DNA of 64,000 nt from Psettodes erumei (Eukaryota > Chordata > Actinopteri > Pleuronectiformes > Psettodidae): NCBI GenBank assembly GCA_016785225.1, contig JAFBJZ010000328.1:62001-126000 (forward strand). Direction: 5' to 3'. The notes beneath the pieces were generated by a model. It had not been told where the DNA came from, searched no databases, and saw only the letters and a program-made list of their open reading frames with translations. The translations under genes and the position numbers were made by a program. This document shows, in pieces, positions 10,288-21,237 of this stretch (its first letter is position 1; every line of letters begins with the position of its first letter).

Positions 10288-13200
10288 GACGAGATAATTA
10301 ACAACACGTGGCTGGCCTGATACGAGTGTGTTTCTGCTGAAATTAAAGTAAAATCAGATGAAACCCAGGCAGCGGATCGCCGAGGCTTCACCGACTGCGC
10401 CTGGTCAACAACCTCGTTGCAAAGCCGATGTCACACAAACCGTTTTGTCGCAGAGTGTCGTGCGTGCGTGCGCGTGCGCCTCTCTCTACCTCGTGCATGG
10501 AGTCCAGCAGCTTGGTGAGCTGGTAGAAACGCTGCCAGTTCTGGCTGGAGTTCTCCTCGCGCTTCACGATGGCCTTCCCGAGCTCCTTGATGTACGACAT
10601 GCGGATCTCGTCGAACACCGCCTGGCTCTTCAGGCCGTCCTTTGGCACTGCGGGAGGGACGGGGGGGAAGGGGGGGTGAGATCCAGGTCAATACCGGGGA
10701 CAGAGAGGACAGGTCGTGTTTAACGTTAACGACAGCAGACGTCCAGTGCCGCGAAGGATTTAGAGCAGCGGCTAAACGAAGATGCACCGCGAGGCGTGCT
10801 CGGCTTCCCGCGGTCGCGATCGCGACTACACTTTCGTCAGCTCGGTGGCTCTCCCGCCGCTGCGTTAACTGGATCGGACGCGCGGACGACGCCTGCGGAC
10901 AGTGTCGGACTGGGTCGGCGGCCGCGGGCCTGCTTTCGGGCGATGGGGTCTGACCTGTGCTGAGCAGCAGCAGGACTTTCATGCACAAATACTCGTCGTG
11001 GGAGACCTGCAGCCGGACGAACTCGCTGGAGATCTTCAGCATCTGCTCGCACTGGTCGGCCATGTAGGGCAGCTTCATCCGCTCCCTGGTGGAAGCAGAG
11101 GGCACGGGTCAGGCGGCAGTGGGGAAAAAAGACTTGCGGGATATCCATTATGATCATAATAGTTTCAGTTTATGATAATGTGATGACGTGTGACGTGTGC
11201 ACAGTGACGCGCGGGTCTCAAACTCATAGTCCCGGCTCGGACGCACTCGTTGATGACGAGGTCGGGCGCGAAGCAGAGCATGTTGCCGTTGCACTGCTGG
11301 TAGGACCGCCAGCCCAGGCCGAACGACATGAGGAAGAGCCAGGAGCACTGCAGCAGGGTCATCTGGTCATCCAGGTGGAGGTTCCTGAAACCTGAGGACA
11401 CACACACACACACGCGGAACTGACCTTAGTGATAATTTCCGTGTGCAAGCCTGCAGATTAAAACCTCACCGCGGCGAACTAACCGGGCAGAGCCTTGGCC
11501 CACTTGACGGCCGAGATGACCTGCCGGCCGCCCAGCCGGTTCAGGGTGGTCATGAGGCGGGTGGAGGTGTCGGGCAGGGTGCTGTCGTAGCCGGCGTAGA
11601 TGGTGTCCGGCTCGATGGCCTTCAGCAGGGACAGCATGGTGGGGACGAGCTGGGGCATGCACTTGGGCACCAGGGAGCGGGCCTCCACCGGCGGCGCCAT
11701 CGTGGCCTCGGGCGGGTTGCTCAGCTGGGCGCCCTTTAGGCGGTTCAGCTTCTTGGCTTTGCGCGCTGGAGAGGAGAGGACAGGGGGGGGTTTGAGCAGG
11801 GAGGCGAGGGCGTCGGCGTGCGTTTGGGGCGGCGTTCGCGCGGTTACCGCGTACCCTCCAGGTTCATGCCCGCCATCAGACACTTGCGGAAGCGGCAGGC
11901 CGGGCAGTTCTTCCTCCTGATCTTGTCGATGATGCAGTCGTTCCTCCCGGCGCACAGGTAATTATGCTGCCCTGGAGTCGCAAGGAGAAGAGGGAGATGA
12001 GTCCGTTATTTACGTTCATTTGGTCCCAGGGGGTGGGGGTGTGGCGGGGTGAGGCGCTCGCTCGCCTACCTTCCACCGCCCTCTTGAAGAAGACCTTGCA
12101 GCTGCCGCAGGTGAGAACGCCGTAGTGGCAGCCCGAGGCCTCGTCCGAGCACACCAGGCATATCTTGTGAGTCCCGCTCTTCCCCTGCGCTGTGGACGTA
12201 GCGGTGCCCGCGTCCTGCCTGGTGGGCGGAGACAAGGGTGGGGGGGGGGTCAGCGGTTTACCGTAAAAACATACACTTAAAAACAAAACGTGGGATGTAT
12301 TTTGGCTTCTACCGTTTGCTAAAAATGCCGACTGTAATTTCACGTTTTCGTCAAACCCGCGCTGGGTGTCGCACCGCCCCCGCCGCCGCTCTTGAAAGCC
12401 TCCTCTCGGTCCTCGCGGGGTTGAGGCGCAGTTCATATTTACAACTCGGCTCCCAAGCTTAAGTAAATGAGCCGCGCGCGTTTACCGTCCCGTCGTCACG
12501 GGGCGCGCTTCTTCGGAGCCGCCACTAGAGGACGTCGGGCTCCGCTGCATCAGTGGGGGGGGGCGGGGGCGGGAGCCTAGCAGCCGCGGGCAGCAGCAAC
12601 GCCCACGCCGAGAGGTGGCCCCCGTCCTCGCTTCCCGCCCGCCTGCCACCGCGACGAAAACAAACGCTTCCACTGGATGAGAGCCGCTCTGAGGGCCCGA
12701 GCCCGGGGAGACGAGTTTGCTCTCACCCACACGGCAGGAGGGGTGGGGGTGAGGGTGGGGGGAGGTGGGTGTAGGCTCGATTCACCTGAGTGAAGCGTCG
12801 AGCGTTCAGCAGCCAGATTTAAAAAAATCAACTTCCTTAACTGTGTGATGCTGGTAGTGAGCGAGCTTTCATTTCCTGAGTGGCTCTGACTGCATTGTTT
12901 TAGACACCACCACCACCACCACCACCACCCGCCCCGCCCCCCCGTGGCAGGGGTGGTGGTGAGCGTGAAGCGCAGATTCAACACGCCACAGTCTGCCCTC
13001 GTCGTAACAACGTAACAACGGAGGCACGCCAGCGTCGCCGTCCTCTTCGGCGAGGGATTTTAAGCTTTCACAACCGAAGCTGAACTTCAAGCCGCCGCAC
13101 TTTCAAATCAGCAAGGGGTCGAAAAACGCGACGGGCGCCGCTCGCCGCGACAGGACCACAGGGAAGCGTCGCCCGGGTTCCTCTCGGGCCCCGCGCTGTG

Positions 13201-13808
13201 TTTCTGCCATCTTCGTGCTCTTCCCCCAACATTCCCAGCGTCCTCCCGAGGTGCAGATTAAAAAAAAAAAAAAAAGGCGAGTGGAGGTTGGACATTTGAG
13301 AGGTGGTCAAAAAAAAAAACCAAAAAAAGCTAGCGCGGCTCCTCCGCGTCTGCTGGAGGCGTATAGATGCTGCTTTATGCCAGCACGTAACTACTTTATA
13401 CGGTCATAATTTCTAATCGTCGTGTTTACAGCTTCGAAAAAAAAAAAAGGCACATCCTGCCGTTTCGGGTCCAGCGGGAACACGGCTTATAGGCCGCTGT
13501 TTGCGTTTGTTTTGTGAAAACACTTTGCGCGGCAGCTGAAGGTTCGTACAGTAAATACAGTTCGCACGAGAGCCGCGGCGTTGGCGGTGATGAGGCCAGC
13601 GTGCCATCTGTCACGCGCAGATTGTGTGTGTGTGTGTGTGTGTGGGGTTCCTTTCCATAATAAGAGCACAAATATACATATATAAATACACACACACACA
13701 CACACACAAACATAACCCCTTCAATCCCCAGAGGGAGGGTGTGGTGACCAGCAGGGTGGGCGGAGAAGAAGTTTAATGAGTCCAGATTGATGATGGTGAT
13801 GATGTCAG

Positions 13809-13847
<39 letters not shown>

Positions 13848-16237
13848 GGGGGTAACCAGTTTGTCCTTTACTGACCCACTGGGATGGTGTCAGCAGGACA
13901 GCTTTACCACACGGCTTTAGGCTACTGGTTCCAATCCAATTACCGCAGCTGCTCCACGTTTCCAACGACGATAAGCGCGCCGAGATGACACCTCTTTCCA
14001 GCATTTTCGGGAAAATTCGGACGGCCGCCGGCGAACGCGCCGCTGCAAATCTCGGAGGCGCGAACCAATCAAAGGCCGCGCGGCGTCGCGGGGAGACCAA
14101 GCTTCCTCTTTCTGAAACCATCTGCCGAAAGCCTCGCCATCGACAGGAAGCGCTCGCATTCCCTCGCAGTTAACTAGCGGTCAGGGCTCAGGCCGCGGCG
14201 CGGGGAGGTGGAGGCTTCGACGGGAGCCCTGCCGAGAGAGTTAACCGTTCGTGTGATCGGTCGCCCCCCCCCCCTTCCCCAGGTCAGGGCGGGGCTAAAC
14301 CACTTCACGCAACTTGTGATAATGCTGGTGGCCCAGTGCCCTGCTTAAGAACTCATAATCCCCTCATGGCCGCGAGCGCCGTGAGTAGCTTGACGGGCAC
14401 CCCCCCCGACATCCACCATCACTTCAGATCAACAGCCGTGAGAGCCGCGGTATCTTTGCTGATTCCCCGAACGGTTCCCGATCAATTCTGTCAGTCCGAA
14501 CACGGTGGAGAGTCACGGCAGGGAAATGACGTGCAGGTGCTCCGCTCCCATGTTTGAACAGCATTTCCCACAGGCTCAGAATTGTCCTGGGGGGGTGCTT
14601 GCATGTGATTTATGCATGCATGTAGTGACTCATGCAATTTGGAAGGGGGGGTGTGTGCAAACAAGGTTATTTTCTGCAGCTGCAATTCCCCAACGGCTCC
14701 TGAGCAGCTCACGCGCAAGCGGTAGTTGCTAGCTAGCTAGGCGGAGAAGAGTGGAGTCTCAGTCAGCGCGGGACAAAAAGCAAAGAGCGATTTTATCTGC
14801 TGCACCCGGACTCGCACGACCCGCCTGGTCCGGCTGCGTGAGTAGGGCCCTCACGTGAGACACGGCGATCGACGATTTCACCGTTGATTTCGCCAAAAAA
14901 AAGCAGAACAAAAAAACCTGCTGAGCCTGTCTGCGTGCCGCCGCTGGTTTTATGACACGCCATCTTCCGGCCCTTTCCTCCTCTCCGCCGCGATAAGTCC
15001 TGCGATTCCGTCGGGGGCCCGGACCACTCGGAAAGGTTCTCAATTGCCACCCCTACTCGCTGCCCCTAAATAAAACTGAAAAATTACAGTGTGTGTGTGA
15101 GGCGTGCGGGGATCGCTGCAAAAATGTGGCCGAGCGGCTGCGAGTTAAAACACCCGATGCGTGTGTTGCGGCACCGCACCGACGCCGCGGAGAAGCGGAA
15201 GGAAGCGCTCCTTCCCCGTGGTTAGTGCCGCCGAAACAGAAAAGGGGAACTGGTCTGCACGCTTGGGATCCTGCGTGCAGACCAGACATCTTCGGCACGG
15301 CCGCGGCGATTGTGTTTTGAGATTACGGTGGTGGAGAGCGGTGTCCAACCCCGCCCTAATCCCTCCCCCCTCCAATACGGACATTGTTTGTTTTGTTTTT
15401 CTGTGGACGCCGTCTCAGCCCGGCGGGCGGCGAGACTCTCTCGCGCGTGATGCCACCGTCTCCTCCACAAAAGGAGTCCCCTCCCCCCGCACTGCACCGA
15501 CGAAAAACCCGTTCCAATAGCGTTTTATAGCCCAGAGCGGGCGACCGGTACGCCGCAGGAGGCGCCCGAACCTAACCGGCGGTGGAGTGCCAGAAAAGTC
15601 ACACCAAAGGATTCCAGTTTCCATATCAGCTTCAGGAAGTAGGAGCAGTTAGACTGCGTGTAGGCGGGAGGAGGCTTCTCGGCCCGTGAAATGAATCGGG
15701 AGGCTCGCTACCGTGTGCATAACTCCAGCACCTTCCGCGGGATTGGCCTGGACGTGGGAGGAACCCGCTGCTGGAGTCTGCTGACTCGACAGCGGCGCGC
15801 GACAGCGAGAGGAACGCCCCCCGCAAAAGAAAACCCGCAGTTTTTTTTTTCCGCGAGCCAGCTCGGTGTCAAAACACAATAAAATCTAAACTCAGAACGA
15901 GGCGAGCTGAGGTTATGGGGTGGGGGTGGGGGGGGGGCGCGGCAATAACGCGAAAAGGCCTGGAATGGCTGGCATTTGATCTGGTGCTCTCGCTCGGCGC
16001 CAGCTGTGGGGAGGCGGGAGGAAAAGGGGGGGGTAGGGAAAGTAGGTCAGGAGAGTGAGCGCCGCTCGAGGCACGGCCGCCTGCACGCGCTGGCTCGCGC
16101 CGCCTACGCATTCGCGCACGACAAGGGACGCAAATCATGAAAGGTGCTTCTTTTTTTCTTTTTTTTTTGAACGGCGGCTGAGAGCTTCTGCTGACAGTCA
16201 CGGTTTCTGCCCTGGGTTGCAGGAAGAGAGAGCAAGG

Positions 16238-16273
<36 letters not shown>

Positions 16274-19200
16274 GAGCAAGCCCGTGCGGCGAATAGCAAC
16301 TCTGGCCGCCGATCGCTCTGTGAACGCCGGGACTATTTTCCCCTCGCATAAACATACACGGCCGGATATAAACGGCCCCAAAGAGCGTACACGACTGGCG
16401 TGTCACGCCGGGCGCTGGACCACATCCGACAGCTGGGGCGGACGCCGCGCCGCTTTTAGTCCCCGGCCCCAGAAATCGAGACCTATTTTTAATCGCGGCG
16501 GCGAATTTTATAAGGCCGCTCGCCGGTGGCAGGCGGAGGATCGCCCGACGGAACGCCCCCGCGATTGGGCCGTTAGCCCGGCGGACGCAATCGAAAGGGT
16601 TCTTTGCTGCAGAAGGCCCGAGGCCAGCGAACGCCGCCCCCGTATGTCGTTGGACGTAGTTTTTGCGTCTCACGTATGTTTAAAAAAAGTTGTTTGCCGT
16701 GACAGAAAGAGTCAGGGAGAAAAAAAAAACAAAACAAAACAAAAAAAAACACGCTTTAATGCGACTCAGGGTTATTTCCTCTCTTGAGCTTTACTCAGCG
16801 CTGAGTCATAGATGCTTCCCAAAGCTGACTGAATGTTCTCGCACGCGAGGTTCTCCGGAGTTTTACCCCTTCGGTGATGACGCTTTGGCCTGCGCTCCCT
16901 GGGCCTGCCTTGGCGCCGCTTCATCCCCCCCCCCCCAAACAGTGGCCTGACGATCCAAAGGTTTGGGACGATGAAGCGGCAGGACTCTCGCGTGCCAGGA
17001 GCTGAGAGGAAAGCCCGAGAAAATTCTCCCGGCGGGAACTGTGTTTGCGTGCGCAAACCCACCGCGTGCATTCGTTTTTCATTTCGGGGTTTTATTATTT
17101 AGGGGGCGGGTGACTCCTGCAACGACACGCGACCAAGTCAGAGCCCTTGAGGAAGAACACGGGGCACGGGGAGCGCTTTCCTTCCGCGCCAGCTGCCTTT
17201 TTATTCTATTTTTTTTCTCCTTTTTGAGTCTAATAAAATGGTTCTGATCAACAAGTCGTGAGAGTTTTTACGACCACTGGATGACACGGAGGCCGGCGGG
17301 GAAGCGTGCCCGTGACCGTCTTCGGCGGTCTGGATCATTCTCCGTAGAGTGGGATGAATGAATTATCTTTGTGCGCCTTTATTTACATTGACAACTGCTG
17401 CGACGCGCAACATAGTGATTTAGTTTTAGATTCCAGGCCTGAGTCGGTCGGAGGATGTAAGGCAAAATCACTACGTCTGACTCAGACTTGAATACCACGC
17501 TACATAGGCCCGGCCAGCTCGTAGGCGGAGGAGGAAATGCCACGCTAAAAACAAAGGTTACATAACGCGGGCCTGCTAAAATGAGCCGCCAGATTATCGA
17601 GCGGAGCAATTATATCTCTGTATTCTTCCCTCTGTGCAACCCGGGCGTCGATCAGGTCCCCGCCGCATCAAAACCAGTTGTGCGGCGAGGTGGGCGGGGA
17701 CTTCCCGAAATAGGAACGAGGCAGAGCGTTTCTCAAGGTGAAGCATTCTTCATTGTGAGGGAACCGGTTGTTTGTGAGTCACGCTGCGAAACTGCGAGAG
17801 CGATTAAACCGGAGGAGCAGACAATGCGTGGCGAAGCGGAGAGAGCGTGAGGCGAGGCGGGAGGACGGGCCGCTCCTCCTCCAGGTTTCCCGCGGCTCAG
17901 AGGTTGGCACGCGAGGCCCCTCGGAAGCCAGGAAGCAGAAGCGGCGGCGTCGCGTGAGGAGCGGGGTTACCCGACCGCCGCTAAATGTCGCATGGGTTGA
18001 GGCGAATAGCCGCCGTGCGGAAAAAAAACCAACAAAACAAACTCCCGCTCGCTGGAGAAAAACACGCACTGAGTAAACCGCTGCCCGAAACGGCCACGCG
18101 ACCCGAGCCCGCGCACGCACCTTCAAATAAACACAACAACAACAACAGGTGCGATCAGCAAGCTAGGACTGAAGCGTCTTTCGCATTGCGTGCATGATCG
18201 TAGAAAACGCGACCGCGAGTCAGGTAGGCCCCAAAAAATAAAAATGGCCTCTCCGATGCCCGACAGACAAGCTGGTGGTGACTGTTCTGCGACCGCTTCA
18301 CAAATCGGGGTCCCCCCCCCGCCACGTTGACAGCTGCGCCCATAAAGCAGCAAAGTCAGAACGGCACAAAAGACACTTTGTGGCGCCCAGGCCGAGTCCG
18401 AACGCCGCGACTCCGCTCCGCACTCATCTGCGCGGGGGGGGGGGCTTTCCGGACAGAAATCCCGATCTGTCAAAACCGCACGAGAAAGGCCGGTCCGCCC
18501 CCTCGCGCGGAGGCAGATCTTCGAGCCACACTTCCACGTGAGAAAGACAGAAAAGTAACGTCAACAAACTATCTGGGTCACAAGGAAAACTCCTGACGGC
18601 GCAGTGGGGGTCGGGACATGTCGTCAACACACGCGACAGACACTCAGATTTGTCCGGTCGGGGAGAAAAAAAAAAAAAAGATGAAATGTCTGTCATGGAT
18701 GAAAGTGGAATTCCCCTGTTTCTTTCTTTCTTTTTTTTTTTTTTTTTTACAGCATATCTTTTCTCCAGTTTGCGGCGCTCTTTTTTTTTCTCGCTGCAGT
18801 CACGTCCCGTCCTGATTCGTGGGTTAACTAGCTAACATGGGGGGGCCAGGCCTTTGGTCATTTTTTTTTGTTTTTGTTGTCTCGGGACCATTCCATCCAA
18901 TGTGAGGAGGAAATGGAGTCCTCCAAAATGTTTGCATGCAGCCATAAACACTTACATCACCAGCAAATAGAAATGTGCTGGTTGCCGTTTTAAAACCCTT
19001 GCAAAATATCACAATGACGAGGCAGCTCTGGGGAAAAAAAAAAAGTAAAGCAAAGTGGAAATGGAGATGATGCTCGATAAAAATTAAATAGTTTTTCCCC
19101 CCACTGTGCCCGACGTATTTTAAGTATCTCTCTTTTACTTTAACTCTTTACCGGTGCAGTGTCCTGATTTTCCCGCAGGGATCGATACTTTCGCCACGTG

Positions 19201-21237
19201 CCAAGTGTCCTGCTCGTTATCTGATGACGCGGCCAGACGCTTGCGTGCGAAGGAACCGATGCCGCTGACCGAATCGCCGCCGCTTGATTCGCGCAACCAG
19301 ATTACAGAGTGTTGGGTTAAAAGGGTAAAACAACGGGAGCAGGCGTGCGACCGAGACTCTATTTCAGACTCCGGCATTAAAGTCAGGAGCGCGAAGCCCC
19401 GTCTCTATCTCTCTGAACCTCTGCCGTGCGCGCAACGGCGGAAAACCTTTCCCAACGCGCGAGTTTGCGAGCAGGTGAGCGGCGAGGCAACAACCGGCAA
19501 GAGATACGAGCACTGAAGAGAACGCCGCTTAACTTTTCTTCTTATCAAACATATTTGGAGTGGCTTTACCCATCCTAAAACAGGCCTTCCTCAGCTAAAT
19601 GTGAACCGTGCAGCCGATTTGAAAATACAGAGGTCAGACTCGAGTGCAGGTGGACATTCAGTATTTACAAGACTCGGGGATTAAAAATATATATATATAT
19701 TTTTAAAAACTACCACAAACTTCACAGGGACTTCCGGATTTTAAGCCGCTTCCTCCGTCTGCCCGACAGTCAAAGCCCGGAGCGTCTCGTCTGCGATGAC
19801 GCGGAGGAAGTCGTAAATGATTCATATTATTAATCGGTTGCCCCGCTTCGTCATCGATGAATTATTTCAGTGCAAAGACTTCAGGGGAAGTCGGGCCATG
19901 AATCACGATCCGTCTTATCTGAAATGTTCTGAAGGTTCTGGCTCCGTTGCAGAGGTGGGGGCTGACACGCGGGGAAACGATACTGGGCGACTAATGCAGC
20001 TGCGCGCTGCCTTTATATCTTACCTGGTGAAGCTGGTGGGGTAGGAGGGGGCGCTCGCGAAAGCCTCACTGACCCTCTGCACCGCCGCGTTGTCCCCGAT
20101 ACCCGGGCCTATGCTCCAGGCTCCGCTGATGGTCGTCATCGGGAGAAACATTTTGGACGCGGGCTTCTGATCCTTGCGGTGCTGGGCTTCGGCGCCGCTC
20201 GGGCTGACCCCGAAGTGGTAGCTGGGCCCCCCTGAGGTGCTGACCCCGCAGATGGAAATGGGGCTGGGGCTGGGCATGACTGCGGAGGACGCGCCGCTCA
20301 TTTGGCAGTAACTCTGGCCCGCAGACGTCTTCTCCTGTTTGATCACACCCAGCGTGCAGAGCTGGATGATGCCGGCATCTTTCTCTTTCTTCACCAACGC
20401 GGACACGGTGGTCGTAGGGGTTTGGGGGGAAGCGGCGGATATGTTAGAGCTGGACTGATCGGGACTCGTCATGACGCTGCCGTTGAGGGCGACAGAGACG
20501 GCCCCGCAGCCGTTACTGCTCTCAACCATGGCGGGCTTAATGTCCCTGTCCGAGCCAACGTCCCCAAGCAGGGAATCGTCTGCCAGAGTGGACAAGAAGG
20601 CGTCGTCCCCGACGTAAAAATCTGAGGGGGACCCGGCGAGCTCGAAGTCTTGGAGCAGGTCCAGCGTGTTGTCACTGAACAATTTCTGGTTCACGTCCAC
20701 ATCTTTCCCAATGTGATCAAAGGCATGATCGAGGTCAATGGGATCCTGGTCTCCTTTATCCATGGAGAAATCCTCTGTTTTCGTGGGGAAGAAATTGGGA
20801 TCCGATCCCCCGATAAGTGAATCCATGGAGGACTGGGTAATGTCTGCAATACTGGCCTCCAACTGGGGCAAACTGTCCCCGAAAATTTGACGCCCGAACG
20901 CAGTGGATGCCTGGAGCAGCTGCTGCTGCTGCTGCTGTCTCGGATCTTTGGTCGGGCCCCTGGGCTCTGGCTCTTCAAACAGGGGGCCTACGGTGGCAGC
21001 GACGGAGGCGGAGGAGAACTCCTCTGGAAGGGGGCTGTTGCTGAGGCCGTTGGGTATCTGTCCTGGCTGCATCAACGGGCTGGACGGAAGGACGACTGAG
21101 GCGGCGGAGGCGATGGACATGGCACTGTGAGGAGCCACTTTCAACAGACCCCCCTCCTCAGGGCTTTCCGTGTAGACCAATCTGCTTAAATGGTCATCTC
21201 TTCTGTACGCCGTCTTCTTCACTCCACCTTTATCCAT
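10082..21237 (-). CDS. nr3c1: Glucocorticoid receptor, whole coding span of 8 exons
   Basis: Exons are 20024-21237, 12070-12218, 11855-11971, 11484-11765, 11247-11391, 10955-11085, 10490-10647 and 10082-10234, totalling 2349 nt and 782 residues. The protein is a ligand-activated transcription factor of the NR3C family. The N-terminal domain (1-404) has six glutamines (101-106), an acidic activation core with DDAFLSTLADDSLLGD, and a sumoylation-type GVIKQEK. The DNA-binding domain (425-493) has all eight zinc cysteines, the P-box CGSCKV (442-447) and the D-loop AGRND. A basic hinge (RKAKK) follows. The ligand domain keeps the steroid contacts in LNRLGGRQV, SWLFLM, LGWRS, DQC and CFYTF, and the AF-2 helix FPEMLAEII, ending LLFHQR. 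The 117, 145, 131 and 158 nt exon sizes match those I recall for mammals. It lacks a zinc-finger insert, see findings. Confidence 0.97.
10248..10284 (+). repeat. (CA)n microsatellite at the last nr3c1 acceptor
   Basis: About 18 CA units on the plus strand, read as TG in the nr3c1 pre-mRNA. The repeat ends 13 bases before the acceptor of the final coding exon. Confidence 0.95.
10490..10647 (-). CDS. nr3c1: nr3c1 coding exon 7, ligand domain
   Basis: A 158-nt exon from CCGCAG|TGCCAAAG to CACGAG|GTAGAG. Encodes VPKDGLKSQ to LLDSMHE. Without splicing, the frame stays open for 33 more codons into the intron. Confidence 0.96.
10955..11085 (-). CDS. nr3c1: nr3c1 coding exon 6, ligand domain
   Basis: A 131-nt exon from CACCAG|GGAGC to ACAG|GTCAGA. 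Encodes ERMKLPYMADQCEQMLK through EYLCMKVLLLLST. Confidence 0.96.
11247..11391 (-). CDS. nr3c1: nr3c1 coding exon 5, ligand domain
   Basis: A 145-nt exon from TCCTCAG|GTTTCAGG to AACGA|GTGCGT. Encodes FRNLHLDDQMTLLQ and the LGWRS helix to CFAPDLVINE. Confidence 0.96.
11484..11765 (-). CDS. nr3c1: nr3c1 coding exon 4, hinge and start of ligand domain
   Basis: The acceptor is CTCTCCAG|CGCGC and the donor CCCG|GTTAGT. Encodes the basic hinge RKAKKLNRLKG and ligand-domain helices to VKWAKALPG, including the Asn and Gln that contact the steroid A-ring. Confidence 0.95.
11855..11971 (-). CDS. nr3c1: nr3c1 coding exon 3, second zinc finger
   Basis: This 117-nt exon starts GGCAGCAT after CTCCAG, giving EGQHNYLCAGRNDC directly after the first finger. 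The donor is GAGG|GTACGC. A second GT lies seven bases downstream and would shift the frame if used. Confidence 0.96.
12070..12218 (-). CDS. nr3c1: nr3c1 coding exon 2, first zinc finger
   Basis: The acceptor CCCACCAG|GCAGG restores the frame (AG+G = Arg405) after a 7.8 kb intron. It encodes the linker and the finger CLVCSDEASGCHYGVLTC with P-box CGSCKV. The donor is GAAG|GTAGGC. Confidence 0.95.
13624..13843 (+). repeat. Cluster of three GT/CA microsatellites
   Basis: GT at 13624-13644, CA at 13688-13708 and GT at 13811-13843. The first two are in opposite orientation and could pair as a hairpin; all three are alternating purine-pyrimidine DNA with Z-DNA potential. Confidence 0.85.
15250..15285. 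repeat. Perfect 13-bp inverted repeat with 10-base loop
   Basis: The left arm CTGGTCTGCACGC (15250-15262) is exactly complementary to the right arm GCGTGCAGACCAG (15273-15285). It lies in the CpG-rich nr3c1 intron. Its function is unknown. Confidence 0.85.
16241..16272 (+). repeat. (GA)n microsatellite
   Basis: About 16 GA units in the nr3c1 intron, followed immediately by GGTGAGC, which resembles a plus-strand splice donor but has no partner I can identify. Confidence 0.85.
20024..21237 (-). CDS. nr3c1: nr3c1 coding exon 1 (exon 2 by mammalian numbering)
   Basis: A single 1214-nt exon encodes residues 1-404 and two bases of codon 405, ending TTCACCAG|GTAAGA. The start ATG is at 21235-21237. 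The base pair immediately before the ATG is AG, and on the minus strand it is the first AG after a pyrimidine-rich stretch, so the exon may begin exactly at the ATG. Confidence 0.95.

Larger units (their letters stand above)
12219..20023 (-). other. nr3c1: Large CpG-rich nr3c1 intron
   Basis: This 7.8 kb intron separates the N-terminal exon from the first zinc-finger exon. About 12.3-18.6 kb is strikingly CpG- and GC-rich for an intron. It contains a CCA tract (12905-12929), GT/CA arrays (13.6-13.85 kb), a GA repeat (16241-16272), a 13-bp inverted repeat (15250-15285) and several long homopolymers. Open frames of 100-230 codons here are composition artefacts; none resembles a known domain. 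Confidence 0.7.

Noticed and set aside
11843..11854. Alternative donor seven bases after nr3c1 zinc-finger exon 2
   Set aside because: Its use would shift the reading frame within the hinge; the upstream donor gives the conserved 117-nt exon.
13426..14121. 231-codon minus-strand frame in the nr3c1 intron
   Set aside because: It runs through three GT/CA arrays, giving Cys-Val and Thr-His repeats, and has no recognisable domain.
16104..16787. Frames of 170-189 codons on both strands in the nr3c1 intron
   Set aside because: They are driven by GC content and a GA repeat; both strands are open at once and neither has domain features.
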